A DNA stretch of 64,000 nt from Affinundibacterium amnicola. Lineage in GTDB: Bacteria; Pseudomonadota; Gammaproteobacteria; Burkholderiales; Burkholderiaceae_D. The stretch's first letter is position 1. Every line of letters begins with the position of its first letter. The position numbers and the translations under genes were made by a program. Below are positions 17,627-26,044 of this stretch, in pieces. Below the pieces are notes generated by a model. It did no database searches. It worked only from the letters and a program-made list of their open reading frames with translations, and was not told the origin of the DNA. The stretch lies in contig NZ_JACOFU010000002.1 in the NCBI RefSeq assembly GCF_014284275.1, forward strand, positions 124,001 to 188,000, in the 5' to 3' direction.

Positions 17627-18052
17627 CTATTCCTCTTTGCTTGATTTAACATGCTGCAAACCAGTCAGCAATAAGCAAACTATGAGCAGTACACTGTACT
17701 CAGAACCGTTGCGTCCGAGTCCCACCACAAACCATCCTTCTTGTGCATGAACCAGTGCGATGCCCATTGCGTAAATAAATGCAAGAACAGCACACACAGG
17801 TGCGGCAAATCTTCCTAGAAGTAGAAAAATTGATCCAATAATTTCTATCCCTGTGACCAAGGCTGCGAAATAAAATCCAGCAGGAAAACCTTGCGCATTC
17901 AAAAATTCTCCAAAAGGAGGAACACCACCAGCGATCAATCGCGCCCAACCATGTGCGGCAACCAAGGCCGATAATAAAACACGAAGGATTAACCAAGCAA
18001 ATGTGCTTCGGGCAGAAGCTGAAGCAAGAGAAGCAGGTAAAGGTAATTTCAT
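17627..18052 (-). CDS. DoxX family inner-membrane protein
   Basis: The 141-residue protein has four hydrophobic segments in the DoxX arrangement: LILRVLLSALVAAHGWARL, then FYFAALVTGIEIIGSIFLLLG, a third around AVLAFIYAMGIALVHA, and a fourth YSVLLIVCLLLTGL. Between the third and fourth is the typical GWFVVGLGRNGSEYS loop. DoxX proteins are linked to quinone or thiosulfate metabolism or to membrane redox complexes, but most, like this one, have no assigned role. It stands alone in its orientation block. Confidence 0.85.
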   Translation of the reverse strand: MKLPLPASLASASARSTFAWLILRVLLSALVAAHGWARLIAGGVPPFGEFLNAQGFPAGFYFAALVTGIEIIGSIFLLLGRFAAPVCAVLAFIYAMGIALVHAQEGWFVVGLGRNGSEYSVLLIVCLLLTGLQHVKSSKEE

Positions 18053-18215
18053 GATTTGTGAGCAGATGAGCGATGCCGTATCAAAGCGATTCTGTCATCT
18101 TAATATAGTTGAGAGGAATAAAAAGATAGCAGATTGCCTAAAAAATTACAATTTACACCTACTTCTTCAACTATCAAATCAAGTTTAACTTATTCATAAG
18201 CTGCCGCAATTTGGT

Positions 18216-18347
18216 CTAACAAAGCACATAACGATTAGCCAAATCAACGATAAAACTGGGTTGCAAATACGCCAGAAAAACCAGCGCAAAAATCGCAGCA
18301 ATGGCAAGCACAATCAACACTTGGCTGGTTCTGGAATTAGGTTTCAT
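18216..18347 (-). CDS. Small single-span membrane protein of 43 residues downstream of MFS gene
   Basis: A short frame begins at ATG 18347, 11 bases after the MFS stop, with AAGAAG as ribosome site. It reads MKPNSRTSQVLIVLAIAAIF followed by ALVFLAYLQPSFIVDLANRY and ends VLC. A basic, polar N-terminus precedes a continuous transmembrane helix (about residues 9-28). The clean ribosome site, ideal spacing and membrane character support a real gene. It is not recognised; an accessory peptide for the transporter is speculation. Confidence 0.6.
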   Translation of the reverse strand: MKPNSRTSQVLIVLAIAAIFALVFLAYLQPSFIVDLANRYVLC

Positions 18348-18357
18348 CGTGAACTTC

Positions 18358-19593
18358 TTAAGCTGCAAGCGGCAGTTTCGTGTCGCGCTCTATCGCTGCC
18401 TCGTTAATCGGCAAATTAATCAGCGTTGCAAAAATTCCCAGCGCAATCACGATCATCCAAACCGCATCATAATTACCATTCTTGGTGTACATATAACCAC
18501 CGAGCCACGCGCCGATGAAGCTGCCTAGCTGGTGCGAGAAGAAAACAAAGCCCGATAGCATAGACAAATATTTCAAACCAAAAATCCCGGCGATCACCCC
18601 GTTGGTCAATGGTACTGTGGACAACCACAGCAAACCCATCGCTGCTGAAAAAACATAAACGCTATAAGTACTCAATGGCGCAAGAACAAACAAGGCAATC
18701 ACAATACTGCGACTCAGATAAATACTAGAAAGCAGGTAACGCTTAGGAAATAAACCACCTAATTTACCCGCGCCATAAGAGCCAAAAATATTGAACAGAC
18801 CGATCAGCGACAAAGCGATTACCGCCACGCTTGGATCAACAATGCCCTTATCTTTCAAATACGCTGGCATATTCATACCAATAAATACCAATTGAAAGCC
18901 GCACACAAAGTAACCTGCTAACAAAAGCAAAAACGGTTTATGGGCAAAGGCTTCACGTACCGCTTCCATGGTGCTTTGTTGTGGCCCTGTATCGACTTCG
19001 CGCGGTGGTTCACGTAATTTCCAAGCCATCGGTAGCATCACGATCAGCATCAAAGCCGCCAACACATATAGGGCGTTTTGCCAGCCAGCGTGTTGGATCA
19101 ATTGCTGATCAACTGGCATCATAAAAAACTGTCCAAAAGAACTCGCTGCCGAGGACATACCAAATGCCCAAGAGCGCTTAGCCTCTGGTGCGGTGCGACC
19201 AATGAGGCCACTGACAGCACCAAATGTTGTGCACGCTAACGCCGCACCGATCAATAAACCTGAGCCAGCGATGAAAGCAAGCGGATGATTCACCAGTGCC
19301 ATCCAAACTAAACCAAGTGCGAACAAGATTGCGCCCAACACAATCACTTTTGCCGTACCCAATTTGTCAGCCGCCATGCCCGCAAATGGCCCAAATACAC
19401 CCCACATTAGATTTTGAATCGCGATCGCCATCGAAAAGGTTTCGCGGGTCCACTGATGTTCTAATGAAATCGGTTGCAGCCAAAAACCAAAGCCGTGACG
19501 TACGCCCATCGACAGCGTTAAAACAAAACCGGTGGCGACTAGTACAGTGACTAAATCTGGTTGGCGACGTGGGGTAGAAATAGCACTCATCAT
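18358..19593 (-). CDS. MFS transporter
   Basis: Using the tandem ATGs at 19593/19590 the protein has 411 residues, the usual size of a 12-helix major facilitator; the upstream extension in the open frame is not hydrophobic and was dropped. The A-loop signature appears as GPFAGMAADKLGTAKV between helices 2 and 3. The second half repeats the pattern (GLFNIFGSYGAGKLGGLFPKR). This resembles monocarboxylate/oxalate-formate-type facilitators, but the substrate cannot be fixed. A short membrane peptide is encoded 11 bases downstream. Confidence 0.88.
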   Translation of the reverse strand: MMSAISTPRRQPDLVTVLVATGFVLTLSMGVRHGFGFWLQPISLEHQWTRETFSMAIAIQNLMWGVFGPFAGMAADKLGTAKVIVLGAILFALGLVWMALVNHPLAFIAGSGLLIGAALACTTFGAVSGLIGRTAPEAKRSWAFGMSSAASSFGQFFMMPVDQQLIQHAGWQNALYVLAALMLIVMLPMAWKLREPPREVDTGPQQSTMEAVREAFAHKPFLLLLAGYFVCGFQLVFIGMNMPAYLKDKGIVDPSVAVIALSLIGLFNIFGSYGAGKLGGLFPKRYLLSSIYLSRSIVIALFVLAPLSTYSVYVFSAAMGLLWLSTVPLTNGVIAGIFGLKYLSMLSGFVFFSHQLGSFIGAWLGGYMYTKNGNYDAVWMIVIALGIFATLINLPINEAAIERDTKLPLAA

Positions 19594-19753
19594 TACAATC
19601 TTTTTAATGGTCCTGCTGAGTAAGCAGGTATAAAGCCCGATTTGGCTGGAGAACTCGCAGTTTAGCTGAATTTTGCTTTGCCTGTTTTTACGGCGCGAAG
19701 TCAATGCTGATATCAGAAATTGCTTACATACGGAACCAATCTCATTCCCTACT

Positions 19754-19775
19754 CTTCTCTCGCAAGCGAGAGAAG
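19754..19775. repeat. Perfect palindrome CTTCTCTCGC/GCGAGAGAAG
   Basis: A 10-base perfect stem with a 2-base centre lies 18 bases after the acpH stop. It is a common dispersed palindrome type and may stabilise or end the acpH transcript. Confidence 0.6.
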
Positions 19776-19793
19776 GAAGCTCTTAAGCGCTAA

Positions 19794-20399
19794 CTAATTT
19801 GCTGGCTCATGCGCTAACAAATCACGCTGCTCCAACACAAACGACTGTAGTTGCGGAAAAAAATCTAGAAAACCTTGGCTCAAATCCGCATAATTTTGTT
19901 CTAAATCGACGACTGATTCTCGCAATAAATGCCCATTGCGCGACAGCCGCGTAGAAACCCGTTGAATCGCGATATCGACACCATCAAATGCCATGTAGGA
20001 ACCCAACCAATCTTGCGCCACCATACGTGGTGCTGCATAGGCCAAAGTTTCGGTAAACAGATTTTTGCGCGCCAATAATGCTTGATAAAATTCTTGAATA
20101 AAGACACTCAAATCGAGGTCTGAGTAGTGCTGCCAGTGCTTGGCTAATACATGATCATAAAAGATATCAAGCGCGATCCCAGCGTAGCGACGCCGATTTG
20201 GTGCAAACAAACTGCGTGCATCTTGAATCAATGGATGCTGATCTGTATAGCTATCAATCTTTCTGTGCAAGATAATTTCTTGAGCGATTGTGATGGGATA
20301 TTCTGAAGCACCGTTCATCTTGACAAAATCACCTAATAGCGCACCCAGCATCGCATCATGACTATGACGCGCGAGATAAATGTGGGCGAGGTAATTCAT
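19794..20399 (-). CDS. acpH: Acyl carrier protein phosphodiesterase
   Basis: The 201-residue protein matches AcpH. It starts MNYLAHIYLARHS with GALLGDF, has the His-containing segment LHRKIDSYTDQHP, and continues with RRRYAGIALDIFYDHVLAKHW. AcpH removes the 4'-phosphopantetheine arm from acyl carrier protein in the cytoplasm. The conserved Asp and His residues (DFVK, HRKID, DIFYDH) are in place. It is separated from the cobC stop by about 110 bases, so it may or may not be on the cobalamin transcript. Confidence 0.9.
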   Translation of the reverse strand: MNYLAHIYLARHSHDAMLGALLGDFVKMNGASEYPITIAQEIILHRKIDSYTDQHPLIQDARSLFAPNRRRYAGIALDIFYDHVLAKHWQHYSDLDLSVFIQEFYQALLARKNLFTETLAYAAPRMVAQDWLGSYMAFDGVDIAIQRVSTRLSRNGHLLRESVVDLEQNYADLSQGFLDFFPQLQSFVLEQRDLLAHEPAN

Positions 20400-20508
20400 G
20401 ATATGTATTATTAGTACCGACGAGTGTGCTCCATAAGATCAGGATTGTAGCGAATCTAAGCACTTCGCGTATGAAGTGCGCCTTCAAGGTTTAACATATC
20501 ATGGTAAC

Positions 20509-21087
20509 TTAAAGATTTAGACAAATCCAAGCGCCAAAATCAGGCGCTTCTAACGGCCACTGATCGGCACGTTCTATCGTGACGCGTCCCTGATGTAGAT
20601 GGTATTGAAGTGCACGAATCACGCCCGCATGGGTAATCCAAACGACATCGGCATGATGCAATCGAGACAATTGCACACTATCTTGATAAGCAGCAATTAC
20701 CCGCGTCAACACATCTTGGCAGCTCTCGATACCACCAAATTGATAGCGTCCAAAATCACTAATCCAAGCATCGATGTCGGCTTTGGCAATGTTTTTCCAG
20801 GCATATCCTTCCCACTGCCCAAAGTGCATTTCCTGCAAGCGTACATCGACCGTGCTATTCCAATGAGGAAAATGCTGCTGTAAAGCAGTGGCTAATTGCT
20901 GCGTTCTTTGCAGCCCGGAGAAATAGACTAAGTAATTTCTTTCAGCATTTTGCTTCAGCACTTGCGCCAATGCCGTCGCGGCTTGCAGGTTCGCTTGTGC
21001 ATCGGCAGCAACATCGAGCTGACCGTAACAAATGCCTTTTTCAATTAAGGGTTGTGCATGCCGAACTAGCCAAAGTTGATGTGACAT
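20509..21087 (-). CDS. cobC: Alpha-ribazole phosphatase, histidine phosphatase family
   Basis: The ATG at 21087 gives 192 residues. The phosphatase motif is VRHAQP near the N-terminus, with Ala in place of the more usual Gly after the catalytic His. The partner residues LQEMHFGQWEG and the second His in WITHAGVIRAL are present. In this operon the natural role is removal of phosphate from alpha-ribazole 5'-phosphate or adenosylcobalamin 5'-phosphate, the last step of lower-loop assembly. It follows cobS by 3 bases. Confidence 0.85.
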   Translation of the reverse strand: MSHQLWLVRHAQPLIEKGICYGQLDVAADAQANLQAATALAQVLKQNAERNYLVYFSGLQRTQQLATALQQHFPHWNSTVDVRLQEMHFGQWEGYAWKNIAKADIDAWISDFGRYQFGGIESCQDVLTRVIAAYQDSVQLSRLHHADVVWITHAGVIRALQYHLHQGRVTIERADQWPLEAPDFGAWICLNL

Positions 21088-21090
21088 CAA

Positions 21091-21888
21091 TCAATTCCAT
21101 GCCAATAAGATGCCTAGATAGAAGGCCAATTCGCTCACTTGCTGAGTCGCACCCAAAGCATCGCCGGTAAATCCTTGAATGCGATGTGATAAAAATCGAC
21201 GCATCCACCAACAAGCGCACAGGGCTGCCAACAATCCAGCGATCCAAACCCATGAAGGATAAACATAAGCGATCAGCGCAAATGCAGATACACACCATAT
21301 TGCGGCGACCACTAAAGTTGGATAATCAATCGCATCCGCCAATGGTTTAGATTTTGACTGCGGCGTATCGCCAACATGCGGCAAACTTTTGATGATCAAA
21401 AGCGGCATCATGCGTGATGTTACATGCGCTAAAAATATCGCCATGAAGGTCGCTAATAAATTGACTTGTCCCAATAAACTGAGCAAAGCAAACTTAGTAC
21501 TCAAAGCCAATATCAAGGCCACCGCACCATAAGTGCCGATGCGAGAATCTTTCATAATCTCTAAAGATTTTTCCCGACTGACATGGCCGCCTAATCCATC
21601 TGCCAGATCTGCCAAACCATCTTCATGAAAAGCACCAGTCAACATCACACTAAAAACCGTACTCAACACAACAGCAACAAAAACAGTCGCTGCTTGTTGT
21701 GGTAGTAACGTATGCGCACCCCAAAAAAACAGCGCGGTCAAGCCGCCCACCAGCCAGCCTATCCCCGGAAAATGTCCAGCACTGGCACGCAACATCGCGG
21801 GACTATATCCCACCCATGTCGCTAATCTTCCGGTGACTGGAATGCGGGTAAAAAACTGCAAGGCTAACAGGTAGTGGCGAATCATCAT
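21091..21888 (-). CDS. cobS: Adenosylcobinamide-GDP ribazoletransferase (cobalamin synthase)
   Basis: The 265-residue polytopic membrane protein starts MMIRHYLLALQFFTRIPV, as CobS proteins do. It has FHEDGLADLADGLGG followed by a KSLEIMKDSRIGTYGA segment, the conserved Asp/Lys-rich active site. It joins adenosylcobinamide-GDP to alpha-ribazole or its phosphate at the inner membrane. A stretch of 13-base tandem repeats separates it from cobT. It is followed directly by cobC. Confidence 0.94.
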   Translation of the reverse strand: MMIRHYLLALQFFTRIPVTGRLATWVGYSPAMLRASAGHFPGIGWLVGGLTALFFWGAHTLLPQQAATVFVAVVLSTVFSVMLTGAFHEDGLADLADGLGGHVSREKSLEIMKDSRIGTYGAVALILALSTKFALLSLLGQVNLLATFMAIFLAHVTSRMMPLLIIKSLPHVGDTPQSKSKPLADAIDYPTLVVAAIWCVSAFALIAYVYPSWVWIAGLLAALCACWWMRRFLSHRIQGFTGDALGATQQVSELAFYLGILLAWN

Positions 21889-21905
21889 TTACTTATCCCT
21901 AATAG

Positions 21906-21944
21906 TTGCGCTTAATCATTGCGCTTAATCACTGCGCTTAATCA
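21906..21944. repeat. 13-bp tandem repeat carrying the cobT stop codon
   Basis: Three consecutive 13-base units (TTGCGCTTAATCA twice, then CTGCGCTTAATCA) lie between cobT and cobS and include the cobT stop. Read on the minus strand each unit contains TAA. Because 13 is not a multiple of three, the three copies place TAA in all three frames. Confidence 0.85.
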
Positions 21945-22984
21945 CTGCGCGCTACACCAGCACTCTCAAAGCTCGCCATATCGCACAAGATATCACTCGC
22001 CGATTGCAACAAAGGCCATGCCAAAGCCGCGCCAGAACCTTCACCTAAGCGCAATCCTAAATCCAATAACGCCGTCGCTTGCAATGTTTCCAGCATCAAG
22101 CGATGTCCACTCTCCGCGGAGCGATGTGCATATACACAACGCTGCTGTACTCTTGGTGCCAAACGCGTCGCCACTAACACCGCAGAACTGGCGATAAATC
22201 CATCAACCATAATCACACGATTGTCGATTGCCGCTTGCAAGACAATACCGACCAGCGTGGCGATTTCAAAGCCACCTAAACAGGCTAAGGCATCAAGCGG
22301 CGCGGTCGCGCTCGCATGGCGCTTTAACACCAAACGTAAAGTCTCTACCTTTCTGGCAATCGCAAAATGATCGAGACCCGTTCCCGCACCTGTGCAATCC
22401 GCAATATCCAAGTCGCCTAAGCGTGCCAACAATAGCGCGGCAGCAGACGTATTACCAATACCCATCTCGCCCAACAAAACAGCATTACCAGGCAAATTTT
22501 TGACAATGTCACGTCCTTGGTCAATCGCTTGCTGGCATTGCTCTGAGCTCATCGCTGGAACTTGCAAACTATCTGCCGTGCCGTATGCGACTTTGCGGAT
22601 CAGCAAACCCGGGCGCGGTGTGAAATCGTGGTTCACTCCACAATCAATCACGTTCAATGCGATGCCATGTTGACGCGCCAACACACTCACCGCGGCGCCT
22701 CCTGCCAGAAAATTCTCGACCATCTGCCATGTTACGTCACTAGGAAAAGCCGATACCCCATGTTTGACTATTCCATGGTCACCAGCGCACACCAACATTT
22801 GCGCTTGTGACAAACGAGGTGATTCGGTGCCTAGGATCAAACCTAGTTGTATCGCGAGTTGTTCTATTCGCCCAAGCGAACCAAGTGGTTTAGTTTTGTT
22901 ATCGATCTTATGCTGTAAGCGCGCTAGTAATTCTGGCTGATGTAAATCATCCATTGCAAACCATGCTTCATTGACTGCGTTCAT
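21938..22984 (-). CDS. cobT: Nicotinate-nucleotide--dimethylbenzimidazole phosphoribosyltransferase
   Basis: The 348-residue protein has the family layout: NKTKPLGSLGRIEQLA, then VCAGDHGIVKHGVSAFP, then LGEMGIGNTSAAALLL, and VMVDGFIASSAVLVA near the C-terminus. CobT makes alpha-ribazole 5'-phosphate from dimethylbenzimidazole and nicotinate mononucleotide for the lower ligand. The C-terminal catalytic Glu in LRLGEGSGAALA is present. A strong AGAGGTAAAG ribosome site precedes the start at 22984. Confidence 0.95.
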   Translation of the reverse strand: MNAVNEAWFAMDDLHQPELLARLQHKIDNKTKPLGSLGRIEQLAIQLGLILGTESPRLSQAQMLVCAGDHGIVKHGVSAFPSDVTWQMVENFLAGGAAVSVLARQHGIALNVIDCGVNHDFTPRPGLLIRKVAYGTADSLQVPAMSSEQCQQAIDQGRDIVKNLPGNAVLLGEMGIGNTSAAALLLARLGDLDIADCTGAGTGLDHFAIARKVETLRLVLKRHASATAPLDALACLGGFEIATLVGIVLQAAIDNRVIMVDGFIASSAVLVATRLAPRVQQRCVYAHRSAESGHRLMLETLQATALLDLGLRLGEGSGAALAWPLLQSASDILCDMASFESAGVARSD

Positions 22985-23017
22985 ATCTTTACCTCTACTC
23001 TAAACAAGAAAACTTCA

Positions 23018-24199
23018 TTAAAAATTCGGCGAATATTGTTTCACCGCGCGATGAAAAGCATCTTGCATAGGCGGAGACAAGACTCGCATTCGAAAACTAT
23101 CGTCGAGGCCGAATGAACCTGCATGTCGCAACTTAATCCCTTGTGCTCGCATGGCATGTAAAAAATCGGTACGGTGTTCTTGAATTTTTCTGTTGGGTGT
23201 CACGCAGAAAAAATTCGTATCACTTGGTTCAATCTGCCATCCCAGATCTGTACACAAAGCGATTTGCCTTTGCTTCCATTGGCGCAAAGTTTCCAAACTT
23301 TTCAATAACCATTCTTGTACCGATGGCAAAGTCCAGGCACTTAACATCGTGACGGCATGACTACCCAAAGGCCAAGATGCTGCCATTTGTTCCAAACGCT
23401 GCTGCCAAGTTTCTGCATGCAAAGGCGCAATCACATAGGCACCACGAACACCAGTCAAGCCCAAAGCCTTATTGGGCGTAAATAGCTGCCAGCAAGCATC
23501 GCGTTGTTCTGGACTCAAACTGGAACACCCAGATAATCGCAATGCCTGATAAGCGCAATCAAGCACGACTTGCGCATTGCCAGATTTCGCCGTAATCATT
23601 TCGGCCAAGCCTATTTGATTTTGTCCTAAAGGGCTGCCCGGCTCACACGCCCAGATCAAATCCGCTGAACGACAATTTTCAACGACATCTAGACCAGCAG
23701 CGCGTCCTGCCAACACATAGTCACCATAACTATGGGGCGGCACCCACACCGTTTTTTGAGAATGCGCGAATCGTTTACTTTGATTATCTTGCTTATCTTG
23801 ATTGCGCTGCCCCACCAACATAGAAATCCGAAAGATAAACTCACTCGCACTGGCAGCCAACATAATGCGTTGTGCTGACACTTGATGCCATGCAGCTAGT
23901 GCATTACGCAAGCTGTGATAGTCTGGATCAGGATAGCTGGCACAATCACTTAAACGAATTTGCGTCAGCACTTCTGGACAGGGGCCGAGCGCATTGCTAT
24001 TAGTAGAAAAATCGTAAGTCGGCTTGCCCAAAGTATCTGTGCCACCATGCATGCGCGTTGCTACTGGCAGACTGACTTTTCCGCTTATTTGCGTACTTAC
24101 CTGGGTACTTATTTGCGTACTTATTTGCGCACCTACTTGCCCGTCTAATGCGTAAGCTTGGTTCAGACCTTGTGGAGATAAGCGATTGACAATCAGCAT
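23018..24199 (-). CDS. cobD: Threonine-phosphate decarboxylase (PLP aminotransferase fold)
   Basis: The 393-residue class I/II aminotransferase-type enzyme has the PLP Lys244 in TPNKALGLTGVRGAY and Asp214/Tyr217 in VVLDCAYQ. In cobalamin operons this enzyme (CobD in Salmonella, CobC in Pseudomonas) decarboxylates threonine phosphate to aminopropanol phosphate. The context between cbiB and cobT fixes the role. The N-terminus has an odd ISTQ repeat (residues 23-40) encoded by 12-base tandem copies, which relatives would not be expected to have. The fold core begins at about residue 50. Confidence 0.88.
   Translation of the reverse strand: MLIVNRLSPQGLNQAYALDGQVGAQISTQISTQVSTQISGKVSLPVATRMHGGTDTLGKPTYDFSTNSNALGPCPEVLTQIRLSDCASYPDPDYHSLRNALAAWHQVSAQRIMLAASASEFIFRISMLVGQRNQDKQDNQSKRFAHSQKTVWVPPHSYGDYVLAGRAAGLDVVENCRSADLIWACEPGSPLGQNQIGLAEMITAKSGNAQVVLDCAYQALRLSGCSSLSPEQRDACWQLFTPNKALGLTGVRGAYVIAPLHAETWQQRLEQMAASWPLGSHAVTMLSAWTLPSVQEWLLKSLETLRQWKQRQIALCTDLGWQIEPSDTNFFCVTPNRKIQEHRTDFLHAMRAQGIKLRHAGSFGLDDSFRMRVLSPPMQDAFHRAVKQYSPNF
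24084..24143. repeat. 12-bp tandem repeat within cobD
   Basis: Five 12-base units, of which the first, third and fourth are CTTATTTGCGTA or one base different, run head to tail. They encode ISTQ-like tetrapeptides in the N-terminal linker. Units of 12 keep the frame, so copy-number change would alter only linker length. Confidence 0.85.
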
Positions 24200-24224
24200 A
24201 GATTAATTTTTTCAAAAAACTTAT

Positions 24225-25205
24225 TCAGAAACAAAACAAGCACAAACTGGCAACGACAAACCAAAGCCAAATTGCACGCTCGCACAGCTTGACTGCCAAT
24301 CTAATATGGCTGCTATCAACTTCTGCACCCTGCGCATGCAATACATAAACGCCCGGCTTCGACAGTCGTACATCCAAGATCAAAGCCATCGCTCCCATAG
24401 TCCAACCACCATTTGGTGAGCTTGTGACGCCAGCTTCACGCCATAAGCTAACAGTCGGCATCCGCGCCACAGCCAAATACATCAACAAAGCGGTGATTCG
24501 TGCGCCCGGCCATGACAAGACATCGTCTGCACGTGCTGCCCACTTACCTGCCCAAGTCCACACTCGCCCGCCGCGCTCACCACGATAGCCCCACATCGCA
24601 TCCGCTGTATTCGCGAATCGATACAATAAAACGCCAGGCAAACCAGTAAGCACAAACCAGAACAAAGGCGAAATAACAGAGTCGTTCAAATTCTCTGCCA
24701 AGGTTTCTATCGCACTCTCGCGCACTTCACGTGCTTGCAATTGACTGACGTCACGACTGACCAAACGCGACAATTGTTGACGACCAGTATTCAGAGAATT
24801 TTCTAGAGCAAACTCAACCGCTACCACTTCGTCTCGCAACATACACCAGCTAAACAAAGGCTTGAGTAGGATGCCAAAAATAAGTCCTTGCCAATACCAT
24901 GCTAATACGCTGATTGCTTGCTGAAATTTCAAAGCAACACCAAGCAAGACGAGCGCGGCGAGCAACCAAAAAAATGCACCAAGCAAGAATTCTTTTGTCG
25001 CATGTTTTTCATCTAAAACTTCAGCATCAGCAACTTTAGGTGCAATGCGCTTACCGTAATAATCCAAGTAATAACCTATCCACACTACCGGATGCCAAGC
25101 AGGCTTGGGTTCGCCAAGATAGCGATCGATCAGCCAGCCCACCAGCATGGCGAGTACGAGTATTTGCGTGTACTCAGGTGTGAAATAGACAAAGTTAAAC
25201 AGCAT
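24225..25205 (-). CDS. cbiB: Adenosylcobinamide-phosphate synthase
   Basis: The 326-residue inner-membrane protein has the CbiB landmarks: LIDRYLGEPKPAWHPVVWIG, then SQLQAREVRESAIETLAENL followed by NDSVISPLFWF, and GYRGERGGRVWTWAGKWAARADD. It attaches aminopropanol (phosphate) to adenosylcobyric acid. It lies between cobO and cobD, its substrate-supplying neighbour. Hydrophobic segments at both ends fit a polytopic topology. Confidence 0.94.
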   Translation of the reverse strand: MLFNFVYFTPEYTQILVLAMLVGWLIDRYLGEPKPAWHPVVWIGYYLDYYGKRIAPKVADAEVLDEKHATKEFLLGAFFWLLAALVLLGVALKFQQAISVLAWYWQGLIFGILLKPLFSWCMLRDEVVAVEFALENSLNTGRQQLSRLVSRDVSQLQAREVRESAIETLAENLNDSVISPLFWFVLTGLPGVLLYRFANTADAMWGYRGERGGRVWTWAGKWAARADDVLSWPGARITALLMYLAVARMPTVSLWREAGVTSSPNGGWTMGAMALILDVRLSKPGVYVLHAQGAEVDSSHIRLAVKLCERAIWLWFVVASLCLFCF

Positions 25206-25290
25206 TTTTTAGATTTAACCCAGATTTCCCATAAGGATTTGTGATGACGAAGGATGCACTTTTCGAAAGTCACGTCAAACAAATCAATCC

Positions 25291-25860
25291 TCAGTCTTCA
25301 ATGCCACGTTGCGCTGGTATTCCAGCCCGAAACGCATGCTTCACCAAAGTCATCTCAGTCACCGTGTCAGCCAGTTCAATCAATTCAGGTGGACAACGGC
25401 GCCCGGTCAAGACCACATGCACATCCACTGGACGGGCGCGCAAAGTTGCTAAAACGTCGTCTAGCGGCAACCAACCGTAAATCAAGGGATAGGTGATTTC
25501 ATCCAAAGTCACCATGAAAAATTCCCCACTCATGATCGCGACTTTGGCTTTTTCCCAACCATCACGCGCCAACTGCGCAGAGTGATCTAAATCCTGACTC
25601 TTCCAACTAAAACCATCGCCCAAGCCGACCACTGGCAGACCTAATTGTTCAAACATACGGTGTTCGCCAAAGCGAGCTGTCGGTACTTTCATGAACTGAA
25701 AAATTTTCACCGCTTTACCACGCCCATGGGCGCGCAAAGCCAAACCAAAAGCGGCCGTACTTTTACCTTTGCCATCACCGGTATTGATGATCACTAAACC
25801 ACGGCGTTCGCCTTGTGGTTTTTCATATGGTTTTTCTGCTGGTGGTGTTTCAATTTGCAT
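25291..25860 (-). CDS. cobO: Corrinoid adenosyltransferase
   Basis: The 189-residue protein is a CobO/BtuR-type ATP:cob(I)alamin adenosyltransferase. The P-loop is [17 protein letters not shown], with the inverse arrangement typical of the family. The segment [14 protein letters not shown] and the motif [18 protein letters not shown] are diagnostic. It adenosylates imported or salvaged corrinoids in the cytoplasm. The start at 25860 has GGAGA upstream. It lies 85 bases before cbiB in a continuous minus-strand operon. Confidence 0.95.
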   Translation of the reverse strand: MQIETPPAEKPYEKPQGERRGLVIINTGDGKGKSTAAFGLALRAHGRGKAVKIFQFMKVPTARFGEHRMFEQLGLPVVGLGDGFSWKSQDLDHSAQLARDGWEKAKVAIMSGEFFMVTLDEITYPLIYGWLPLDDVLATLRARPVDVHVVLTGRRCPPELIELADTVTEMTLVKHAFRAGIPAQRGIED

Positions 25861-25909
25861 CTTAATTCTCCATTTTTTTCTACACTTATTTCTATATTTA
25901 CTTCAACCC

Positions 25910-26012
25910 AGTGCTTACGCAAAATTGCACCGATTAGAGCCGACTTGCGTAGGATTGGTCGTGCGTGCCACACAGATTAACCACGACCTTGGTGCGCATG
26001 GCGCACCCTACA
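25910..26012. repeat. Partial terminal-repeat element, copy 2 (one end only)
   Basis: One A-type end (AGTGCTTACGCAAAATTGCA) is present at 25910-25929. The opposite end is missing; instead the sequence runs into a GGTCGTG...CACGACC hairpin and a GTGCGC palindrome arm ending CGCACCCTAC. It sits between btuD and cobO inside the cobalamin operon, so any structure would be in the transcript. Confidence 0.6.
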
Positions 26013-26044
26013 TTACAACGACATTACATCAGCCATACTAGATT

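Noticed and set aside
21906-24143. Short tandem repeats considered as a CRISPR array
   Set aside because: The units are 12-13 bases, directly adjacent without spacers, and partly inside a gene; no cas genes are present.
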